A DNA stretch of 5,008 nucleotides, taken from NCBI GenBank assembly GCA_029945495.1, contig JAQSCR010000062.1, positions 1-5,008 of the forward strand, written 5' to 3'. A program made the position numbers and the translations under genes. Below, piece by piece: positions 1-3,866 of this stretch (position 1 is the first letter of the stretch; the number at the start of each line of letters is the position of its first letter). Under the pieces are notes generated by a model. That model was not told where the DNA came from. It was given only the letters and a program-made list of their open reading frames with translations, and did not search any database. The stretch is from Pseudolabrys sp. Lineage in GTDB: Bacteria > Pseudomonadota > Alphaproteobacteria > Rhizobiales > Xanthobacteraceae.

Positions 1-767
1 TTCTCGAAAGCGGCGATTTCTTGCGCGATTTGCGCCCGGCGCGTCGATGCCCGCGCGCGCTCTTCCGCGGTGATGCCGGCTATCTCGAAACCCTCGATGA
101 CGCCGCGGGCGTTGCGCGTAGACTCGATTTCGTAGCCGGCGGCGAGCACCCGACAGGCGAGCTCGTTCTGATAGACCTTCCCGGCGTAACGGATCGCGGC
201 GAGCATCTGGCGCTCGGTCAACGCAAACCACCGGTTCGCTTTGGCATCGAAGGTGGCGTTCGCCGTGACCAAATGCGTGTGCAACTGCGCGTCGAGCGCC
301 CGGGAGGCATCGTGCTCAAACCGTGCCGCGCAGAGGTTGCCAGTCGCCGCAGTCTGCTCTGACCAGGATGCGTCACCCGCTCGCACCCGACGGGCCGCGA
401 ACTGTTCCAATTCGGAGAATGCCACAGTGACCGCCTCCTGGTGAGCGGTGCGTAACCGCTCATCGCCGAAGGTCACCGCGAGCATCGAAACGCTTTTCGG
501 CGCCGAGCACTGGAAGTCGAGAAACACAATCCGGTCGGTGCCCGTCCTTGCCGTCAGTCGGCGGCCGGTCAGGGGATGCTCGTTCTGCCGTAGGCGCTCA
601 AATGCCTCGTCTTTCGCCCCGATGCTGCTGCCCGCCAACCCCAACCGCTCCGCGGCCTGACCAACCCATTCGCCCGAGACGGATTCCTTCTTCGAATAAT
701 AGTCGTTCGCCGTCAGATGTTTTCCCAGATAGGTGGAGCCGTTCCGAATCTTGGCCATGGTGAACAT
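1..767 (-). CDS. MOBF-family (TrwC/TraI-type) conjugative relaxase, N-terminal 255 residues
   Basis: The relaxase nicks one strand at oriT through a tyrosine-phosphodiester link and leads that strand to the recipient. The reading frame is open from the start at 767 to the left edge, so only the N-terminal part is present; the C-terminal helicase domain usual for the family would lie outside. The signature three-histidine metal site is intact: H152, then H163 and H165 in AQLHTHLV. FLDFQCSAPKSVSM at 82-95 matches the conserved block of the fold, with D84 the likely acidic residue. Candidate catalytic tyrosines are Y13 and the pair Y23/Y24, followed by the family-typical GEWVGQAAERLGL at 32-44. 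A TAG lies two codons before the ATG at 767, so this is the first possible start; a second ATG at 758 is an alternative. No clear Shine-Dalgarno sequence is seen for either. The gene follows the small HTH gene by 24 bp and is probably co-transcribed with it. Confidence 0.94.
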   Translation of the reverse strand, partial: MFTMAKIRNGSTYLGKHLTANDYYSKKESVSGEWVGQAAERLGLAGSSIGAKDEAFERLRQNEHPLTGRRLTARTGTDRIVFLDFQCSAPKSVSMLAVTFGDERLRTAHQEAVTVAFSELEQFAARRVRAGDASWSEQTAATGNLCAARFEHDASRALDAQLHTHLVTANATFDAKANRWFALTERQMLAAIRYAGKVYQNELACRVLAAGYEIESTRNARGVIEGFEIAGITAEERARASTRRAQIAQEIAAFE

Positions 768-791
768 GCACTAGATGCGCTCAGGGAGGGG

Positions 792-1040
792 CTACCTCAC
801 CTGCCGGTGGCGGGCTAGTGCACCGCCCGGCTGCTGCGCGAACTCACCGGACTCCGCCCGGCGAATAAATTCCGCCCGCTGGGCGGCCGTCAGGTAGTGC
901 CGGCCGGCGATGTTCACCGTGCTCAGCCAACCCCGCTTCCGCCATTGCCAGGCCGTGCTGGGGTTGATGCCGACCTCGGCAATCCACTTGTCGAGGGCCA
1001 TGGGCGGGGAGTCGATTTGAGGCGGGGTATTTGAGTCCAT
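792..1040 (-). CDS. Small helix-turn-helix DNA-binding protein upstream of the relaxase
   Basis: This 82-residue protein has an N-terminal tail of about 14 residues (MDSNTPPQIDSPP) and then one compact domain. ALDKWIAEVGINPSTAWQWRKRGWL (residues 15-39) is written here as two helices: a first helix, a turn at GINPST, and a recognition helix with AWQWRKRG. TVNIAGRHYLT (41-51) looks like the small wing of MerR/AlpA/HTH_17 proteins, followed by a charged helix to about residue 66. It lies 24 bp upstream of the relaxase gene in the same orientation, so it is probably the first gene of the mobilization operon. By position it may repress that operon, or bind oriT as a relaxosome helper. The start at 1040 keeps the tail; an internal ATG at 1001 (residue 14) is a possible alternative. 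Neither has a recognisable ribosome binding site. The function is inferred from fold and position, not identity. Confidence 0.78.
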   Translation of the reverse strand: MDSNTPPQIDSPPMALDKWIAEVGINPSTAWQWRKRGWLSTVNIAGRHYLTAAQRAEFIRRAESGEFAQQPGGALARHRQVR

Positions 1041-1080
1041 ATGATTACAGACAATCGCATGTTATTTGTTGTTGTCAATT
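1041..1080 (-). other. oriT: Candidate oriT with a nic-like sequence, overlapping the promoter region of the HTH-relaxase operon
   Basis: On the minus strand, 1059-1049 reads TGCGATTGTCT and is followed by GTA. From memory, the nic region of plasmid R388, cut by the MOBF relaxase TrwC, reads TGCGTATTGTCT, then the cut, then ATA; the two differ by one missing base before the cut. By analogy the cut would fall between 1049 and 1048. A 5-bp inverted repeat, GACAA (1076-1072) and TTGTC (1054-1050), flanks the segment, but I see no strong proximal hairpin like that of R388. The site lies in the divergent spacer directly upstream of the relaxase operon, where oriT is often found. A TTGACA at 1078-1073 could be the -35 box of that operon, though no good -10 box is found at proper spacing. 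Confidence 0.5.
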
Positions 1081-1123
1081 GCAGAACAGACGCTTACGTT
1101 ATCGTGTAAACCCCTGCCATCCC

Positions 1124-1594
1124 ATGCCATTCAAGAACAAATCGAATCCACCCGACCGGATCGGGTTAAGCCTGCACAAGCACCTCGTGCCCCATGTCCT
1201 CGAAAAGGCCCCTGTGCTGAACATGAATCCAAACGAGTTCGTCAACGCCTGCGTGAAGGATTGCGTCAACGGCATGACCGTGGACAAGGATCCTGGTCCG
1301 GGTGCTCCCGGTATCGTGCAGGAATACCGCAGCCGGTCCGGCATGAATCCCCAGCCGGTCTCGCAGCGTTTCAATGACGCCGAATATGCGCTGCTGCGTT
1401 CACTCGATGAAATTCTTTACGACCTCAACCTGGCCAAAGAGTGTGTGCTTTCAGGAACAACCACTAGCGCCATTTTGAGCCCGGCCATCATCGAGCTGCT
1501 TCGGACCTATCAGCAACACCGCTCGCTGTTGCTGGCGCGCGCTCCGCTGTTCGACGGCAAGAAAGGATATCAAGCATCGCAAACGGGCATCTAA
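1124..1594 (+). CDS. Ribbon-helix-helix-like protein, possible relaxosome accessory factor
   Basis: This is a 156-residue protein encoded divergently from the HTH-relaxase pair. Residues 12-25 (RIGLSLHKHLVPHV) read as a short strand of alternating hydrophobic residues leading into a helix. Residues 33-48 (NMNPNEFVNACVKDCV) resemble the second helix of ribbon-helix-helix DNA-binding proteins, with an 'NPNEFVN' turn like the 's.neFi' of CopG/Arc relatives. A proline- and glycine-rich linker (about 56-80) leads to a helical C-terminal part (about 83-137) that could mediate oligomerization. MOBF systems such as R388 use a ribbon-helix-helix protein, TrwA, beside oriT, so the same role is plausible here but is an inference. 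The ATG at 1124 was chosen because the DNA-binding motif begins shortly after it; the frame is open further upstream to 1031, but that part overlaps the HTH gene start and does not look like protein. No ribosome binding site is obvious. Confidence 0.72.
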   Translation: MPFKNKSNPPDRIGLSLHKHLVPHVLEKAPVLNMNPNEFVNACVKDCVNGMTVDKDPGPGAPGIVQEYRSRSGMNPQPVSQRFNDAEYALLRSLDEILYDLNLAKECVLSGTTTSAILSPAIIELLRTYQQHRSLLLARAPLFDGKKGYQASQTGI

Positions 1595-1600
1595 CAGAAA

Positions 1601-1780
1601 ATGGGAACGTTGCCTTGCGCCCGGTTCGCTCAATTTCTTCCTGTCCGTAAGGCGCTGAAGATTCTGCACGCAGCCAATCTGCCTTTTGTGCCGCCATGTT
1701 ACGAGTGGGTGACTGAGCCTGCCGGCATTTGGTCGCGGAAGTTTCGGCAAGGCGTCATGACCTATGATAATGGCGGCTAA
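1601..1780 (+). CDS. Hypothetical 59-residue protein
   Basis: The ATG lies 6 bp after the stop codon of the preceding gene, suggesting an operon and translational coupling; no separate Shine-Dalgarno sequence is visible. The product is small and basic in its middle part: QFLPVRKALKILHAANLPFV (residues 11-30) can form an amphipathic helix, followed by a short segment rich in aromatic residues (PPCYEWVTEPAGIWSRKF, 31-48). There is no signal peptide or membrane segment. I do not recognise the family. The amino-acid composition looks like real protein rather than chance, and the tight spacing supports a gene, but the length makes this uncertain. It could also be a remnant of a longer gene. Confidence 0.5.
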   Translation: MGTLPCARFAQFLPVRKALKILHAANLPFVPPCYEWVTEPAGIWSRKFRQGVMTYDNGG

Positions 1781-1960
1781 TATATCACCTCTGATCTCCG
1801 TTGTCTCCGAAGGCCAACCACGGCGGCGCGAGAGGTTCGGTCGTGACGTCGATGGAAATGGGTTCGCGCGTCAGGACGGATTAGCTAACCTTGGCTCTAT
1901 TGCCCTTACCAACCGACCATCGAACGCCATTCACCAGACTCGCCAATCCCATCAGTCCCG

Positions 1961-2230
1961 ATGATTACGATCAACGGTATCCGACCACTTGCGGTGAACA
2001 AGAAGCAGGCGGGAGTCGCCTTGGGTTCGGTGAAGACCCTGCAGCGAATGCTATGGTGTGCGCGGCACCAACCCGAGGACCCTTGGGTCAAGATCGTGCG
2101 AGAGGGACGGCCGGGCACGGAGTGCCTGATCGACACGGCTTCGCTTGAAGCAGCTTATGCCCGCATCTACCACGGCGAGACCCCGCCGCCGATGCCGAGC
2201 GAGCGGAAGGTGATGTTTGGCCGGAACTGA
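1961..2230 (+). CDS. Excisionase-like small HTH protein (putative Xis)
   Basis: This 89-residue protein starts with a short strand (MITINGIRPLAV) followed by NKKQAGVALG-SVKTLQRML (residues 13-31), which fits the helix-turn-helix pattern of AlpA/Xis (HTH_17) proteins, where 'keeA..lg.S..tl.r.l' is typical. PWVKIVREGRPGTECLIDTASLEAAYARI (41-69) fits the wing and the closing helix, with 'R.GR...l.d..sL...' as in that family. Proteins of this kind bend DNA at attachment sites and direct the integrase towards excision, or act as transcription regulators. The gene faces the integrase gene tail to tail within the element, which supports the excisionase role but does not prove it. No Shine-Dalgarno sequence is seen before the ATG. 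The terminator at 2444-2470 lies about 210 bp downstream and would end its transcript. Confidence 0.7.
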   Translation: MITINGIRPLAVNKKQAGVALGSVKTLQRMLWCARHQPEDPWVKIVREGRPGTECLIDTASLEAAYARIYHGETPPPMPSERKVMFGRN

Positions 2231-2361
2231 GCCAGAGCGGTCGAGCAAATCCAGGTAACCGTTTTTGCGCCGATCAAAACCCGAGCCCTGAAATCTGCAG
2301 CTGTTCGATGAGGGAATATCCCCCCGACAAGGCTAAACTCGCCATCGGTGCCGGTTATGGC

Positions 2362-2377
2362 GCCGACGCGCGTCGGC
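2362..2377. repeat. 16-bp perfect palindrome
   Basis: GCCGACGC is followed directly by its reverse complement GCGTCGGC, with no spacer. The site lies in the gene-free stretch between the excisionase-like gene and the converging integrase gene. With no loop and no T-run beside it on either strand it does not look like a terminator. A dimeric protein could bind it, or it may be chance in GC-rich DNA. Confidence 0.6.
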
Positions 2378-2443
2378 ATTGGCAAATGGTCTTCGCGGGA
2401 CAGTTTCTGGCGTAGTTGCTATCGACCTCCGCTGGCACGAGCC

Positions 2444-2470
2444 CCCAGCGCAGATGCGCCTGGGTTTTTT
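2444..2470 (+). terminator. Intrinsic terminator of the rightward element transcript
   Basis: CCCAGCGC (2444-2451) pairs with GCGCCTGGG (2456-2464) around an AGAT loop, with one bulged C, and six T residues follow (2465-2470). It stands between two converging genes, just before the stop codon of the integrase. On the minus strand no T-run follows the hairpin, so it should act only on rightward transcripts. Confidence 0.82.
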
Positions 2471-2475
2471 GGACG

Positions 2476-3675
2476 TTATACCGCCACTCCTTGCACCGGT
2501 TCCTTTCCCTGTTTGATGAGCCGTTCGAGATTACCCGGCGTGATCGAGAAATAGAGTTTCGCGTCTGCGGGGCTGACCAGGTTCCTGTAGTGCCCGAAGA
2601 TCACCGCAGGGCTGTTGCCCATCTCGCTCGCGGTAAGGTTTTCGTTTCGGTGCAGCTCGTAGTGATAGGAGCCAAAGCTGTGGCGGATGCCGTTGTGCGG
2701 GTAGTCCGTGATCCCGGCTTTTTCCACCAGCTCGCGCAGATGTTCACCGAACATATCATCGCGCGCCGTCACCGGGCCGGGGTCCGTCCGGCAAGGCGCA
2801 AGCCACGTCATGAGCGAACTGCCAACAGGCACGATGCGGCGCTGCCGCGTTTTCGCTTTGGCCCCTGTGACCTCAATGGTGCCGGCCGCGAGGTTGATCT
2901 CGGACCAGTCGAGCGCGCACAGCTCGCTGCGCCGCAAGCCCGCAAAGAGGCCGATCGTCAAGGCGGGCACCATCGCCGGTGCCGATGCGCTGGCGGCACC
3001 CAGCAGCGCGAGCACGGCGCCTACCTTGAGAATTCCGACTGGCCGGTCATCGAGAATCGGTCGGGCAATTTTCGCCACCGGGTTGGCTGGGCAATAATCG
3101 CGATCCTGCGCAAAAGTAAATAGCGTCGATAGCGTGACCATGTAGTTCTTCCGGGTGCGGGGCAGCCAGTCGCTTTCGGCAAAGTAATCCTCCAACTCGG
3201 CACGGGTGATGGAACTGATCGGGCGGTCGCCGAACTCCTCACCAAGCACCCGGAAGCTACTTTCATAATGAATGAAGGTGCGTGGTCGCACTCCGATCAC
3301 CGCTCGGGTCTTGAGAAATTCCTTCGCCACCTCTGCCAAGGTCCGCTTTCCGCCCGCCGGGCGTGCGTGGCCCAGATAATACGACACAGCCACCGTGAGC
3401 GAAGTGCCGTTCAAGCGCTTGTAGGCATCCGCCGCTTCGCCGATTTGGGCGGGAGTCAACTGAAAGGTGCTGGTGCCAGTGGCGATTCGCTGGGCATTTT
3501 GTTTGCCGATCCAGAGACGGGCCTCGCTGAGGTCGGAGAATTCTTTTTGCTGGGCCTTCCCACCGGTGAATTTTTTCCCGAGTCGCACGCGCCAGAATTG
3601 CTGTCCCACGCCGTTGCGGCTTCGATACACGGCGGCGCCATATGGCAGTTCAGCAATCGGTCGCTTATTTTTCAT
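2476..3675 (-). CDS. int: Tyrosine-family site-specific integrase
   Basis: This 399-residue recombinase cuts and rejoins the attachment sites through a tyrosine-DNA link, integrating and excising the element. Residues 1-75 resemble an arm-binding or AP2-like N-terminal region (basic, 'FWRVRLGKKFTGGKAQQKEFSDLSEA'). Residues about 112-205 form the core-binding domain (LAEVAKEFLKTRA ... TRKNYMVTLSTLFTFAQDRDYCPANPV). The catalytic domain shows Arg I in FAGLRRSEL (R248), a lysine in the hairpin (K273 or K275), Arg II in NGIRHSF (R331), H362 in FGHYRNLV, and the nucleophile Y375 in AKLYFSI. The usual histidine of the H-x-x-R box is an asparagine (N328), with H327 directly before it. The gene starts about 60 bp from the tRNA fragment, as expected for the enzyme that recognises this site. 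The ATG at 3675 has GAGGA directly before it, almost without spacing. Confidence 0.95.
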   Translation of the reverse strand: MKNKRPIAELPYGAAVYRSRNGVGQQFWRVRLGKKFTGGKAQQKEFSDLSEARLWIGKQNAQRIATGTSTFQLTPAQIGEAADAYKRLNGTSLTVAVSYYLGHARPAGGKRTLAEVAKEFLKTRAVIGVRPRTFIHYESSFRVLGEEFGDRPISSITRAELEDYFAESDWLPRTRKNYMVTLSTLFTFAQDRDYCPANPVAKIARPILDDRPVGILKVGAVLALLGAASASAPAMVPALTIGLFAGLRRSELCALDWSEINLAAGTIEVTGAKAKTRQRRIVPVGSSLMTWLAPCRTDPGPVTARDDMFGEHLRELVEKAGITDYPHNGIRHSFGSYHYELHRNENLTASEMGNSPAVIFGHYRNLVSPADAKLYFSITPGNLERLIKQGKEPVQGVAV

Positions 3676-3678
3676 TCC

Positions 3679-3746
3679 TCAGGTTATTTAACGCTATTTC
3701 GCCGCTAAAAGTCAATTCTCCTCTCAACCTACAGCTCATAACCTGA
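3679..3746. repeat. 9-bp inverted repeat linking the integrase start region to the attachment core
   Basis: TCAGGTTAT at 3679-3687 is the exact reverse complement of ATAACCTGA at 3738-3746. The right arm covers the end of the anticodon loop and the 3' anticodon-stem strand of the tRNA fragment. The left arm overlaps the putative -10 box and the sequence just before the integrase start codon. It could be a second integrase-binding site; a chance match is possible for 9 bp. Confidence 0.55.
3686..3715 (-). promoter_or_regulatory. Putative integrase promoter
   Basis: On the minus strand TTGACT (3715-3710) and TTAAAT (3691-3686) are separated by 18 bp and fit the -35 and -10 boxes of a housekeeping promoter, the first with five of six consensus bases and the second with about four. 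Transcription would start near 3679, leaving a leader of only about 4 nt before the ATG at 3675. The region is AT-richer than its surroundings. Confidence 0.5.
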
Positions 3747-3779
3747 AGGTCGTTGGTTCAAATCCAACCCCTGCACCCA
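3735..3779 (+). tRNA. 3' fragment of an initiator-like tRNA-Met (CAT); attachment-site copy
   Basis: The fragment shows anticodon loop CTCATAA (3735-3741, anticodon CAT at 3737-3739), 3' anticodon-stem strand CCTGA, variable loop AGGTC, T-arm GTTGG/TTCAAAT/CCAAC (3752-3768), acceptor strand CCCTGCA (3769-3775), base 73 and CCA (3777-3779). The bases before the loop (TACAG) do not pair with CCTGA, where TCAGG would be expected, and no D-arm or 5' acceptor strand precedes it, so this is not a complete gene. The TTCAAAT T-loop, AGGTC variable loop and A at position 72 point to initiator rather than elongator tRNA-Met. Such 3' fragments arise when an element integrates into a tRNA gene and restores it at the opposite end. 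Base 73 is C, whereas A is usual for methionine tRNAs; this may be drift in a non-functional copy or a sign that the identity is not exactly initiator. Confidence 0.85.
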
Positions 3780-3785
3780 ATTTTG

Positions 3786-3815
3786 AAAATCCGGCGGCCA
3801 CCCCGCCGGATTTTT
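3786..3815 (+). terminator. Intrinsic terminator, probably of the original tRNA gene
   Basis: AAAATCCGGCGG (3786-3797) and CCGCCGGATTTT (3803-3814) form a perfect 12-bp stem around a 5-nt loop, followed by more T. It lies 6 bp after the CCA of the tRNA fragment, the normal place for a tRNA terminator. Because A- and T-runs flank both sides, it may work in both directions and would shield the sulfatase gene from element transcripts and the reverse. Confidence 0.88.
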
Positions 3816-3866
3816 CTTGGGATTGCCTCACCGGCGGAACGGATTACCCAATGAGGTCCCGCACCC

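Larger units (their letters stand above)
1..3779. mobile_element. Right end of an integrative mobilizable/conjugative element (partial)
   Basis: The stretch contains a tyrosine integrase, an excisionase-like gene, a MOBF relaxase with a small DNA-binding neighbour, and a duplicated 3' tRNA fragment at the edge next to the integrase. This is the usual order at one end of a tRNA-targeted ICE or IME. The right boundary is placed at the end of the tRNA fragment; the true strand-exchange point lies somewhere within 3735-3779. The left end, any type IV secretion genes and any cargo lie outside the window, so it is open whether the element conjugates by itself or is mobilized by a helper. The element reading is strong; the ICE versus IME choice is not resolved. 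Confidence 0.85.

Noticed and set aside
1094..1109. Short imperfect inverted repeat TTAC...GTAA upstream of the ribbon-helix-helix-like gene
   Set aside because: Only 4 bp per arm; too weak to call an operator or part of oriT.
1764..1964. Open frame of 66 codons whose stop overlaps the start of the excisionase-like gene (ATGA)
   Set aside because: The overlap looks like coupling, but the predicted protein is rich in Arg, Gln, Ser and Asn without any visible fold, and it starts inside the preceding small ORF. Most likely non-coding.
2416..3123. 235-codon plus-strand open frame opposite the integrase
   Set aside because: It overlaps the catalytic domain of a clear tyrosine integrase on the other strand, and its Arg/Ala/His-rich product has no recognisable features.
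3791..3837. Second copy of CCGGCGG (3831-3837) that could pair with the terminator's 3' arm as an anti-terminator
   Set aside because: Only 7 bp, GC-rich and close to chance; no leader peptide or ligand-binding structure accompanies it.
3851..3853. ATG upstream of the chosen sulfatase start
   Set aside because: It is in a different frame from the sulfatase, and an in-frame TGA at 3852 rules out a longer sulfatase N-terminus.
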